This document shows positions 25,948-34,644 of a stretch of 50,962 nucleotides of DNA, piece by piece. Position 1 is the stretch's first letter; the number at the start of each line of letters is the position of its first letter. A program made the position numbers and the translations under genes. The notes under the pieces are model-generated. The model was not told the origin of the DNA. It ran no database searches and saw nothing but the letters and a program-made list of their open reading frames with translations. The DNA is from JAUUZQ01 sp964538375 (GTDB lineage: Bacteria > Bacteroidota > Bacteroidia > Bacteroidales > GCA-2748055): the NCBI GenBank assembly GCA_964538375.1, contig CAZIFQ010000022.1:1-50962 (forward strand), written 5' to 3'.

Positions 25948-26688
25948 ATGAAAAAAGTATTAGGAATCATACCTGCTCGCTATGCCTCAACAAGATTTCC
26001 AGGCAAACCCCTTGCCGACATCCAGGGGAAACCAATGATTCAATGGGTATATGAGCGTTGTTCTCCTGCATTTGATTACCTGGTAGTGGCTACTGATGAC
26101 TACCGCATCATAAATGCTGTAAATGGCTTCGGGGGAGAAGCTGTTTTAACTGCTGAGAACCATGAGAGTGGAACAGACAGATGCCTTGAAGCATATCATA
26201 TCCTGCAAAAACAAAACGGACAGGACTTCGACATCATCGTCAATGTCCAGGGCGATGAACCGCTGGTTAAATCGGAGCAACTCTTTGAGCTTACCAGTTG
26301 TTTCGAAAATGATGGCGTTAGAATTGCTACACTAATTCATCCATTGGAAGACCCGGAGCAAGTAAATAACCCTGACATTGTAAAGGTTGTTGTTGACAAG
26401 GGATACAAAGCGCTTTACTTTTCAAGATCAGCTATACCATTTAAGCGAAAAAGCGGCACAAACATCACTTATTTCAAGCATATTGGATTGTATGCCTATA
26501 CTTCAGAGGTATTAAAAAAGATATGTGCCCTTGAGCCATCAGGAATGGAGTTGGCTGAAGGTCTTGAGCAGTTGCGCTGGCTGGAGAATGGATACGCCAT
26601 TCATACAAAAATAACGCATCATGAAAATGTTGGTGTAGATTCGCCGGCTGACCTGGAAAAGGTTAGATCCATGCTAAGAGACAGGTAA
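25948..26688 (+). CDS. kdsB: 3-deoxy-manno-octulosonate cytidylyltransferase (CMP-KDO synthetase)
   Basis: Activates KDO with CTP to CMP-KDO for the lipopolysaccharide inner core, in the cytoplasm. Start chosen at 25948 because MKKVLGIIPARYASTRFPGKPL is the usual beginning of the family; ATG codons at 25906 and 25936 add 14 or 4 residues. Conserved blocks include the nucleotide-binding PARYASTRFPGKPL, the VNVQGDEPL metal site (Asp), YFSRSAIPF and the HIGLYAY segment. The resulting 246-aa length is normal. It is divergent from the sigma-54 activator; only about 150 nt separate the two starts. Confidence 0.97.
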   Translation: MKKVLGIIPARYASTRFPGKPLADIQGKPMIQWVYERCSPAFDYLVVATDDYRIINAVNGFGGEAVLTAENHESGTDRCLEAYHILQKQNGQDFDIIVNVQGDEPLVKSEQLFELTSCFENDGVRIATLIHPLEDPEQVNNPDIVKVVVDKGYKALYFSRSAIPFKRKSGTNITYFKHIGLYAYTSEVLKKICALEPSGMELAEGLEQLRWLENGYAIHTKITHHENVGVDSPADLEKVRSMLRDR

Positions 26689-26689
26689 A

Positions 26690-29140
26690 TTACTCATGAT
26701 GAAGTGCATCCACCGGATTTGATCTCGCTGCTTTCATTGCCAGTGTACTGACTGTTCCCATGGCTATCAGAAAAGCAGCAATAGCGGCAATAAAGTATAT
26801 GCCGGGAGTAAATCCAATATTATAGGGGAACATGTGTAACCAATTTTGCATAAAGAAGAATGCGATTACCCAAGCTATTATAACTGATACACCAAGAAGA
26901 ATCAGAATTTCTTTGGATACTATTAAGATCACATCATTAAGGGTTGCTCCCATAGATTTTCTTATACCTATTTCCCTGGTCCTCCGTTCGGTGTTAAACA
27001 TGGTCAATCCAAATAGTCCCAGGCAGGCAATAAATATGGCCAGGATTGAGAATAAGGCGGAAAGATTCCCGGTACGTTGCTCTTCACGGTAGTATTTGTC
27101 AAGCTCTTCATCCAGGTAAAAAAACTGAAATGGTTCATCACCCGAAAACTTATTCCATAGCTCATTTACCTTTTTTAATGTTGAAAGGTTGGAGTTATTA
27201 TTTTTAGTGAAATTAATATTAAGAACACCTGCATTTACCCTGGAGCTTGTCTTGTATAAGAAAAGATAGGGAGATATGGTTTTTCTAAGTGTGCTGTGAT
27301 GAAAATCTTTTACAACACCAATCACCTTATATTCGATCATAGTACCATCCACCATACCACTTTGAATAACGGTACTTAAAGGATCTTTAAGCCCATATTC
27401 CCTCACTGCGGCCTCATTTATCAGCACCGACATTGTATCAGACAGGTCCTTGTCATCAAAAAACCGGCCTTCCTTTCCAGCAATTGATAGGCCGTAGGTT
27501 TTAAAAAAGTCTTTATCAACAAAGTTAACATCGAACATGAAATTTTGAGACCGATCCATTCCTTTAATCTGGAAAGCAGAGTATATATTGCTGGATCCTA
27601 AATAAGTAGAGGAGTTTGACACCTTTTTAATTCCAGGCATTTTCTCAAGCTCTTCACAGAAGGCCTTGAGTTTTGTGTGCAGCGGATGAACCCTGTCCAG
27701 TACTACAATATGATCATCATTATAGCCAAGGTCTTTATTAACCAGGTAATTTACCTGTTTAGCTACAATCAGGGTTCCTACAATTATGGCTACTGAAATT
27801 GTAAACTGAATGACAACCATCATGCTCCTGAACTGCGACGATCTTTTCCTGTCTGTTGTCCCTCCCCGGAGTGCTTTCAGAGCAGCAAAATTAGAGAGAT
27901 AATATGCTGGGTAAACTCCACTCAAAAATCCGACTATCAAGGCCAGGAGTATAATAAATCCCAATATTAATCCATTACCAATTGTCTGAAAGCTCAAAGA
28001 TACCTGCATAGATTTGTTAAACCATGGCAAGCTAATTTCCACGAGAAACAAGGCCACTAAAAGTGCCAAAAAACTAAGAATAATGGATTCGGATAGAAAT
28101 TGACGAATCAATGTCTTACGGTCGGAGCCAACTACTTTTCTCATGCCTATTTCGTGTGCCCTGATGGAGGAGCGTGCAGTTGAGAGGTTCATAAAATTAA
28201 TGCTGGCAATTACCAGGATAAAAAAAGCAATGGAAGCAAAAATATAAATAAATAGCCTGTCATTTACTGGACGAAAGCATGTCTCCGCTCCAACCTCAAT
28301 ATCCTGGTTCAGATGGATGTCTTTAAGTGGCTGAAGAAATACTCCGTAAGTATTTCCACCAAGAGCCCATTCCTCTAAAGTAACATCAAGGGCTGTTTCA
28401 AGTTGATCACTAATATGAAGAAGCATCATCTTTTTCATTTCTTTTTCAACCTCTATGTAGTCGGCACCAGGCGCCAATAGTAGATAACTATAAATTGAAT
28501 TGTAGAACCAATCATCACTTCTGCTCTCTGCAATGCTTGACATAGATATTATCATATCGCAAAAGAAGTGTGAGTTATCGGGAAATTCTTCCATTACCCC
28601 GGTCACCACATAATAATTCTCATCTTCATTGAATTCCAATGTCTCACCTACTGGATTTTCAATTCCAAAATATTGCATGGCCTTTGTCTTTGTAAGTACA
28701 ATGGAATTCGGCTCAACAAGTACCTTTTTCTTATCTCCGTGCAGCAGGTTGATGGAAAAGATTTCGAAAAAGGCGGAATCTGCATAGACAATATTATCTT
28801 CCACCACCTTAACCTCATTATGCCATACCAGTTGTTGTGAGAGAATTTCCACCCTGGCAAATTTTTCAATACTTTTAAGTTCTTTTGTGAATGTAGGTGC
28901 CATTGTATAGCTGGTCCATGCACCCTTAAACGTCTGGTCTCCGATGTTTCCATCTACATACATCCGACATATCCTGTCGCTTTTTTCATTAAACCTGTCG
29001 AAACTGATTTCCTGCGCAATAAATAATACAATTAGAATAGCACTGGCAAGACCAATTGCCAGGCCTGATATATTTATCAGAGAGAAAATCTTATTTTTTC
29101 GAATGTTACGTATAGCAACATTAAAAAAGTTTCGCCACAT
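26690..29140 (-). CDS. ABC transporter permease of the MacB/FtsX type
   Basis: Inner-membrane permease of the large-domain MacB family, whose members move mechanical force rather than substrate through the membrane. Start chosen at 29140 (MWRNFFNVAIRNIRKNK), the normal beginning of this family; an ATG 27 nt upstream adds nine unlikely residues. Two repeats are seen, each of a MacB periplasmic domain plus FtsX membrane helices; helices cluster near the N-terminus, about residues 280-430 and at the C-terminus (CLGLFGLTMFNTERRTREIGIRKSMGAT). No ATPase gene is adjacent, so its partner must be encoded elsewhere. It converges with kdsB, leaving 1 nt between stops. Confidence 0.93.
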   Translation of the reverse strand: MWRNFFNVAIRNIRKNKIFSLINISGLAIGLASAILIVLFIAQEISFDRFNEKSDRICRMYVDGNIGDQTFKGAWTSYTMAPTFTKELKSIEKFARVEILSQQLVWHNEVKVVEDNIVYADSAFFEIFSINLLHGDKKKVLVEPNSIVLTKTKAMQYFGIENPVGETLEFNEDENYYVVTGVMEEFPDNSHFFCDMIISMSSIAESRSDDWFYNSIYSYLLLAPGADYIEVEKEMKKMMLLHISDQLETALDVTLEEWALGGNTYGVFLQPLKDIHLNQDIEVGAETCFRPVNDRLFIYIFASIAFFILVIASINFMNLSTARSSIRAHEIGMRKVVGSDRKTLIRQFLSESIILSFLALLVALFLVEISLPWFNKSMQVSLSFQTIGNGLILGFIILLALIVGFLSGVYPAYYLSNFAALKALRGGTTDRKRSSQFRSMMVVIQFTISVAIIVGTLIVAKQVNYLVNKDLGYNDDHIVVLDRVHPLHTKLKAFCEELEKMPGIKKVSNSSTYLGSSNIYSAFQIKGMDRSQNFMFDVNFVDKDFFKTYGLSIAGKEGRFFDDKDLSDTMSVLINEAAVREYGLKDPLSTVIQSGMVDGTMIEYKVIGVVKDFHHSTLRKTISPYLFLYKTSSRVNAGVLNINFTKNNNSNLSTLKKVNELWNKFSGDEPFQFFYLDEELDKYYREEQRTGNLSALFSILAIFIACLGLFGLTMFNTERRTREIGIRKSMGATLNDVILIVSKEILILLGVSVIIAWVIAFFFMQNWLHMFPYNIGFTPGIYFIAAIAAFLIAMGTVSTLAMKAARSNPVDALHHE

Positions 29141-29280
29141 AAAGCCAGCTTTACAGTTATGATGCATTTATTATGCCATACAATCCAACTCGATGAATTA
29201 GAATATCTTAATAAATTACATGTTGAGATTCCTGTTCGAAATCGCAACAACAGTGTCCAGTTCCGAACAAGGATACAAAG

Positions 29281-29790
29281 TTAGAGAGTAAAAGTAACTT
29301 TGAAAGTGTATAATGAAAATTCATCTGAAATAGGATCAAAAGAATACTCCAGGTTATTCCCTGATGTCTTAGCCATTTCAATGAATCCTAGTCCTGCCCC
29401 GCCTTTTTTCGAAAATTTACCGTTAGTTATTGTTTCAAAATACAGTTGTTTCAGCTCATCCCTGGATTTTCCATTCACGCATTCTATATGACTACGAAGA
29501 ATGTCAACATGCTGATTCCGAATAGGGTTAGAGGTAACGACCTGGATCGTATGAGAATTTTTATTGATACTGAATGTTGGGAAATACTCCTTCACTGTTT
29601 CCAGGAAGCTGATATATTCATCGCTGTATTTATAGATATTTTCCAGCGATTCAATCATAACAGTTACAAGCTTCTTATATGTCTTGAATTTCAAGTCATA
29701 TTGCTGTGAAGCTTCTTTGAATTCTGTCAGCAGAGTATCAATCATGCTGAAAGTCAAAATACCTTTATAGTCTAAGATGGTCTTTTCCAA
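29281..29790 (-). CDS. SiaB-family protein kinase (histidine-kinase-like ATPase), TTG start
   Basis: Serine kinase-like regulator of the SiaB family, which in other bacteria phosphorylates an anti-sigma-antagonist-type partner. The conserved blocks are all present: LDYKGILTFSMIDTLL, VMIESLENIYKYSDEY (N-box), NPIRNQHV and the lid GGAGLGFIEMAKTSGN (G-box). The frame has no ATG; the best start is TTG at 29790. The frame is open without interruption back to the rnhA stop codon, which is in the same frame 10 codons earlier (29821-29823), so an ATT start directly after that stop, or readthrough, cannot be excluded. The partner SiaC-like gene is not in the window. Confidence 0.85.
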   Translation of the reverse strand: MEKTILDYKGILTFSMIDTLLTEFKEASQQYDLKFKTYKKLVTVMIESLENIYKYSDEYISFLETVKEYFPTFSINKNSHTIQVVTSNPIRNQHVDILRSHIECVNGKSRDELKQLYFETITNGKFSKKGGAGLGFIEMAKTSGNNLEYSFDPISDEFSLYTFKVTFTL

Positions 29791-29820
29791 AACTTGTTCT
29801 GGAATGAATTCACGTTCAAT

Positions 29821-30309
29821 TTATAAAAAACTATCCAATAATCCTTCATTTTCATCCTCATAACCGACATCTTTTTGTAGATTCTTTCCTTTGCTCGCTT
29901 CTACAGCCAGTTCATCACAGCGCTCATTCTCAGGTATATTTGCATGCCCTTTCACCCAGACGAGCTCAACCTTAAGCTGCTTATAGATAGCAATGAAGCG
30001 AATCCAGAGGTCAGGATTCTTTTTTTTCTTAAATCTTTTTTTCTCCCATTCCCAGAGCCATCCTTTGTTAACAGCATCAACCACATACTTTGAATCGGAA
30101 TACACTTTTATTTTCAAATCCCGGTTCTTTACCGCCTCAAAACCAACAATCACTGCGAGTAACTCCATTCGGTTGTTGGTGGTATTTCTGAAACCCTCAG
30201 AAATTTCCTTCCTTAAGTTGCCAAACAACATAACGACACCATATCCTCCCGGGCCCGGGTTTCCTCTTGCTGCTCCGTCCGTAAAAATTGCGATTCCCTT
30301 CTTATCCAT
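29821..30309 (-). CDS. rnhA: Ribonuclease HI
   Basis: Degrades the RNA strand of RNA-DNA hybrids in the cytoplasm. All four catalytic acidic residues are present: Asp11 (TDGAARGNPG), Glu48 (NRMELL), Asp71 (YSDSKYV) and Asp131 (ERCDELA), plus the mobile-loop His121 (KGHANIPEN). At 162 aa, length is standard, with an acidic tail of about 20 residues. The next gene, SiaB-like, is in the same frame after a single TAA codon. Confidence 0.97.
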   Translation of the reverse strand: MDKKGIAIFTDGAARGNPGPGGYGVVMLFGNLRKEISEGFRNTTNNRMELLAVIVGFEAVKNRDLKIKVYSDSKYVVDAVNKGWLWEWEKKRFKKKKNPDLWIRFIAIYKQLKVELVWVKGHANIPENERCDELAVEASKGKNLQKDVGYEDENEGLLDSFL

Positions 30310-30321
30310 TTTTTAAAAGTA

Positions 30322-30353
30322 TAAAAAAAGGGCCATCCTTCTGAGATGGCCCC
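30322..30353 (-). terminator. Rho-independent terminator of the S46 peptidase gene
   Basis: On the minus strand GGGCCATC, a 7-nt loop and GATGGCCC form an 8-bp GC-rich stem followed by seven T. It begins about 27 nt after the S46 peptidase stop and separates that gene from rnhA. Confidence 0.88.
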
Positions 30354-30379
30354 TTAAAAATTATAGCTAAAGCAATGTA

Positions 30380-32578
30380 TTATGCTCTTTTTTTCCTTTT
30401 CTTCTTAGCTTTCTTAGCAGGTCTATCTACAATTGTCATCTCATCCACGAGGTGTGTAGCTCCTGCATATTTATCGATTACAAAGAGTACGTAACGAATA
30501 TCTACATTTATACACTTTTGTAATTCGTCTTCAAAAGAAATATCACCACTCATTGATTCCCAGTTGCCATCGAAAGCGATGCCTATCAGTTCGCCTTTCC
30601 CATTGATAACGGGACTACCAGAGTTACCACCAGTAATATCGTTGTTGGTTGTGAAACATACTTTCATAGTACCATCTTCGCCATATCGTCCATAGTCCTT
30701 TTTCTCATACAGTTCCTTCAACCTTTCAGATACTACAAATTCATAGTTACCTGGATCTTCTTTTTCCATAACTCCCTTTAGCGTAGTGAAGTATGAATAA
30801 TATACTGCATCTTTTGGACGATAATCTCCAACTGTTCCGCTAGTCAGTCGCATGGTGGAATTTGCATCCGGATAGAAATTTTTCTCTGGGTGCATCTCAA
30901 TCAATCCTGCAAGGAATTTGTGGTTTCCATCAGCGATTTTTTGTCCACCAGCCATGGATTCCATTCTCAGCACAGTCATCATATTATAGAATGACTCAAC
31001 TGCTTTATAAGCAGGATCATTCTCCAGTGTTTCTAAGCTTGGCTTATCAAGAAAAGTATTGTATTTTTCCTGTGAAACCATAAATGAATTGTCAAAATAC
31101 TCCTCAACATATTTATTAATATCACCATTATATTTAATATCAATATCCTTGATAAATTGGGGTTGATACACAGTATCAATATCTTCATAAAACAGTTTGA
31201 TCAATGCTGCGCTTATCTTTTTGTCCGTTGGCTGATTATAGTCTTTGTAAAAATCCTTTGATTCTTCACGAAGTGCTGTAACTGCCTGTTGCAAAATTTC
31301 CTCATCAATTGAGTCTGCTGAAAGAATGGCATTCAACTCCATAAGTCCAAGACCTGCCTGCACTGTTTCCATTCCATAATAAATACATTCGATCAGGTAG
31401 TTATAAGCATGTCCGGCTTCTTTTCCTTCAGCCACGCCTTCTTCAATCATTTTAAGTGTTTCTCCATACTTCTCTATTCTTGCCTCATCAGCATTCACCC
31501 ATTCGGTGAATTCTTTTTCAATTGCTTCTTTCTTGGCGAGAACATCAAGGGCAAGTAATCCTTTGGTCTGTCCGATTGAGTATTTCCAATAATTACTGGA
31601 GCGTGAATGTTTTGAGGCGTACTGAATTCTTACTTTTTGATCAGCCAGCATATCATTCATCATAATTTCCTGCTTTACTCCCCTGATCTTGATTCTGTCA
31701 GGATTCTCAACGTCAATAAGACTCTGTACCTCCCATGAAGTCATATACCTATTGGTTCTTCCGGGAAACCCTAATACCATAGCAAAATCATCTTTCTCAT
31801 AACCATCAATTGATACAGGAAGATAATGTTTTGACTTCAATGGAATATTGTCAGGGCTATAATCTGCTGGCAATCCGTCTGGTCCGGTATATACACGAAA
31901 CATCGAGAAATCACCAGTATGCCGTGGCCACATCCAGTTATCGGTATCATGTCCGAATTTTCCAATTGATTCAGGTGGCGCACCTACAAGCCTAACGTCG
32001 CGATATGTTTCCATTACAAACAAGAAATACCTGTTTCGTTCAAACATTGACCTAACCCTGGCCTCATAATGTGTTCCTTCAGTTGCTTCGTTCTCGATAG
32101 CATCCATAACAGTCATCATTGCCATATAGCGTTCCTGACCAACGATCTCGTCAGAAACCGCAGCAAGAACCCTGTCTGTAACCTCTTCCATGCGAATAAG
32201 GAAAGAGATTGACTTGCCTTCATTTGGTAATTCTTCATCACGGCTCATGGCCCAAAATCCATCTTTCAGATAATCATGATCAACGCTACTGTGATATTGT
32301 ATCTCGCCATAACCACAGTGATGATTCGTAAGCAACAATCCATCAGGAGATACCAGCTCAGCGGTACAACTACCACCATCAAGCGCTCCAACAGCGTCTT
32401 TCAAGCTGGCATGGTTCACGCTATAGATCTGATCTGCTGTAAGTTCAAGACCCATCTCTTTCATCTCTTCTTCACTAGCTCCTTGAAGAAGACTTAAGAG
32501 CCACATCCCTTCATCAGCTTTCACGTTCATTTGCATTGAAAATATCAATGCCATTAAAACAATTAATGTTTTTTTCAT
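30380..32578 (-). CDS. S46-family dipeptidyl-peptidase (DPP7/DPP11-like)
   Basis: Secreted serine peptidase that removes dipeptides from peptide N-termini, central to amino-acid nutrition in many Bacteroidota. A signal peptide (residues 1-21, ending VKA) precedes the chymotrypsin-like fold: catalytic histidine in LLLTNHHCGYG (about 82-92) and catalytic serine in TGGNSGSPV (about 651-656); the Asp is expected in the GHDTDNWMWPRHTGDFSMFR block near 210-230. Length 732 aa is typical. The last 15 residues are strongly basic (AKKAKKKRKKRA), unusual for a secreted enzyme. Whether it prefers hydrophobic (DPP7) or acidic (DPP11) residues cannot be decided by eye. Confidence 0.93.
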   Translation of the reverse strand: MKKTLIVLMALIFSMQMNVKADEGMWLLSLLQGASEEEMKEMGLELTADQIYSVNHASLKDAVGALDGGSCTAELVSPDGLLLTNHHCGYGEIQYHSSVDHDYLKDGFWAMSRDEELPNEGKSISFLIRMEEVTDRVLAAVSDEIVGQERYMAMMTVMDAIENEATEGTHYEARVRSMFERNRYFLFVMETYRDVRLVGAPPESIGKFGHDTDNWMWPRHTGDFSMFRVYTGPDGLPADYSPDNIPLKSKHYLPVSIDGYEKDDFAMVLGFPGRTNRYMTSWEVQSLIDVENPDRIKIRGVKQEIMMNDMLADQKVRIQYASKHSRSSNYWKYSIGQTKGLLALDVLAKKEAIEKEFTEWVNADEARIEKYGETLKMIEEGVAEGKEAGHAYNYLIECIYYGMETVQAGLGLMELNAILSADSIDEEILQQAVTALREESKDFYKDYNQPTDKKISAALIKLFYEDIDTVYQPQFIKDIDIKYNGDINKYVEEYFDNSFMVSQEKYNTFLDKPSLETLENDPAYKAVESFYNMMTVLRMESMAGGQKIADGNHKFLAGLIEMHPEKNFYPDANSTMRLTSGTVGDYRPKDAVYYSYFTTLKGVMEKEDPGNYEFVVSERLKELYEKKDYGRYGEDGTMKVCFTTNNDITGGNSGSPVINGKGELIGIAFDGNWESMSGDISFEDELQKCINVDIRYVLFVIDKYAGATHLVDEMTIVDRPAKKAKKKRKKRA

Positions 32579-32797
32579 TTTATAAATTTTAAATTACTGA
32601 ATAGCAAACGTCCTTTCACATTCAGCAACAAGTAATTACATTCAATATTTTGAACAAAAAGTAGTGGTCAAAAAACAAAAATACGATATTATTTTATGTA
32701 GCTATGTTCTTTGCTTTCAATCAAAAAGATACAAATATTAAAAAATTCTTTTTGAATCTTTAAAAATATGCACAATTTATTTGATTCAAAAACATGT

Positions 32798-33400
32798 TTA
32801 AGGAAAGTATATTTGCAATTGCTCATCTGTCAGGCGGAATGACCTGCGGTGATGAGGCGTGGGTCCAAGCAATTTTATGGCCTTGCGGTGAGCTAAAGTT
32901 GGGTAGCCCTTATTCGAGTCCCATGAATAACCCGGGAATTGTTCATTTAACTCTATCATATATTTATCTCGGTATGTTTTTGCGAGGATGGAGGCTGCTG
33001 CAATTGATTTATAAATCCCATCTCCCTTGATAATGCAATTATAGGGGATTTCTTTATATGGTTTAAACTTATTGCCATCAACAAGGATGTGCTCCGGCCT
33101 TTTGTTAAGCATATCAAGGGCTAGCTGCATAGCCAGGATAGAAGCATTAAGAATATTTATCTCATCGATTTCTTCCGGTGAGACCTGTGCAACGGCGTAA
33201 TCCAGGGCTTCGTCTTCGATCTTTTGCCTGAGGATTTCTCTTTTTGTGGCACTCAATTTTTTTGAATCATCCAAATCATCCAGGAAAGGATGCGAAGGAA
33301 GTATTACGGCTGCAGCAAATACGGGGCCTGATAGACATCCCCTTCCGGCTTCATCACAGCCGGCTTCAATAAGACCTGCTGTGTGATAAGGTTTAAGCAT
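32798..33400 (-). CDS. rnhB: Ribonuclease HII
   Basis: Cleaves RNA-DNA hybrids, including single ribonucleotides in DNA. The N-terminal catalytic signature GCDEAGRGCLSGPVFAAAVI carries the Asp-Glu pair; the third acidic residue is in HILVDGNK. The conserved SKGYPTLAHR-like segment appears as DSNKGYPTLAHRKAI near the end. At 200 aa the length is normal. The start overlaps the glycosyltransferase stop by 8 nt, so both are read from one transcript. Confidence 0.96.
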   Translation of the reverse strand: MLKPYHTAGLIEAGCDEAGRGCLSGPVFAAAVILPSHPFLDDLDDSKKLSATKREILRQKIEDEALDYAVAQVSPEEIDEINILNASILAMQLALDMLNKRPEHILVDGNKFKPYKEIPYNCIIKGDGIYKSIAAASILAKTYRDKYMIELNEQFPGYSWDSNKGYPTLAHRKAIKLLGPTPHHRRSFRLTDEQLQIYFP

Positions 33401-34526
33401 TTTCCTTTAATACGTGCTCGATTGTTTTCCAGAGTTCCTTAGCGGTATTGTCCCAACTGTATAGATTTCTTCTCACTTTTCCTTTTTCAATAAGGCTTTC
33501 TCTCAATCCTTCTTCCTTTACCAGGCGTTTCATTCCATCCCGAATGCTTCCAGGACTATCCGGGAAAGCATAAATAGCGGCATCACCCGCAATCTCCGGC
33601 AGACTGGTTACGTTTGATGTCAGGATTGGAATCTCACAATTCATAGCTTCTACCAGGGGAATTCCAAAGCCCTCAAAGAAGGGGACAAATGTAAGTGCAA
33701 AGGCAGATCCCATCACATCATTCAAGTCCTTAGAGCTGAGGCGGCCTGTGAATCTTACATCATTTTTGAATTTCATCTTTTGAAGCTGCTCTTCCATAGC
33801 CTTTGTAAGGAAAAATTTCTTACCAACAATCACCAACTTAAAGTCTCCTTTATGCTCCTGTCTGAATAGCTCAAAGGCTTTCAGCAGATTCCTGATATTT
33901 TTCCGGGGGTGAATACTTCCCACAAAAACAAAATAAGGTGCACCACTTGAATATTCTTCCTTAATCTCCTCAATACGCGATTTCTTTACAGGGTAAAAGT
34001 TCTTGCTCGCCCCGTTATACACCAGGTCGATCTTATTTTCATCAATATCATAATTATTGATGATGTCTCTTCTCGAAAACTCAGAAACAGTAGCCAGCCG
34101 GGTAGCTTTTTTGGCAAATTTCCTGTAGAAGAACCTGTAATAAATACGAGAAATATACGGCAGATCCTTTGGACGGTGAACAAAATTAATATCGTGAATA
34201 ACAGCACAGGAAGGGATTTTCGACCTCAAGCTGATAAATCCATCGGTAGAAAGAAACATATCTGCATCGATGGATTTCAGTACAGAAGGAATTCTCCACT
34301 CCAGCCAGATATACCATAAAATGGGATGACGAGTTGGGGGAGATACAATGATGGGAACAACATTTTCGGCAAAAACTGTTTCCGCACTATATTTCCTATC
34401 ATAAAGAAAATAGAATGTGTGCTCCGGGTGATCAACAACAATCCTTCTTAGTGTTTCATATGTAAACCAACCTATTCCATCCAGTTTTCCGGGCATCAAT
34501 AGTCGGGTATTAACCGCTATCTTCAT
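33393..34526 (-). CDS. GT4-family glycosyltransferase
   Basis: GT-B-fold retaining glycosyltransferase of family GT4, expected to transfer a sugar from a nucleotide donor to a growing polysaccharide at the inner face of the membrane. The C-terminal donor domain is clear: FVFVGSIHPRKNIRNLLKAF, the FTGRLSSKDL loop and the EGFGIPLVEA motif with the E-x7-E pair. The N-terminal acceptor domain opens with MKIAVNTRLLMPGKLDGIGW. Length 377 aa is typical. The nearby flippase (34645-36090) is divergently transcribed; the two may serve the same surface glycan. Confidence 0.93.
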   Translation of the reverse strand: MKIAVNTRLLMPGKLDGIGWFTYETLRRIVVDHPEHTFYFLYDRKYSAETVFAENVVPIIVSPPTRHPILWYIWLEWRIPSVLKSIDADMFLSTDGFISLRSKIPSCAVIHDINFVHRPKDLPYISRIYYRFFYRKFAKKATRLATVSEFSRRDIINNYDIDENKIDLVYNGASKNFYPVKKSRIEEIKEEYSSGAPYFVFVGSIHPRKNIRNLLKAFELFRQEHKGDFKLVIVGKKFFLTKAMEEQLQKMKFKNDVRFTGRLSSKDLNDVMGSAFALTFVPFFEGFGIPLVEAMNCEIPILTSNVTSLPEIAGDAAIYAFPDSPGSIRDGMKRLVKEEGLRESLIEKGKVRRNLYSWDNTAKELWKTIEHVLKENA

Positions 34527-34644
34527 TATTTTAAAAGCTTTAGCTTAAGTACAGAAAAAATCTGTGGCGAACTTATTACATTTGTGTTGAAATAAAAAAT
34601 ATATTTGATAATCTGTTCGCTGGTGTTCATAAATAAGAACTGAA

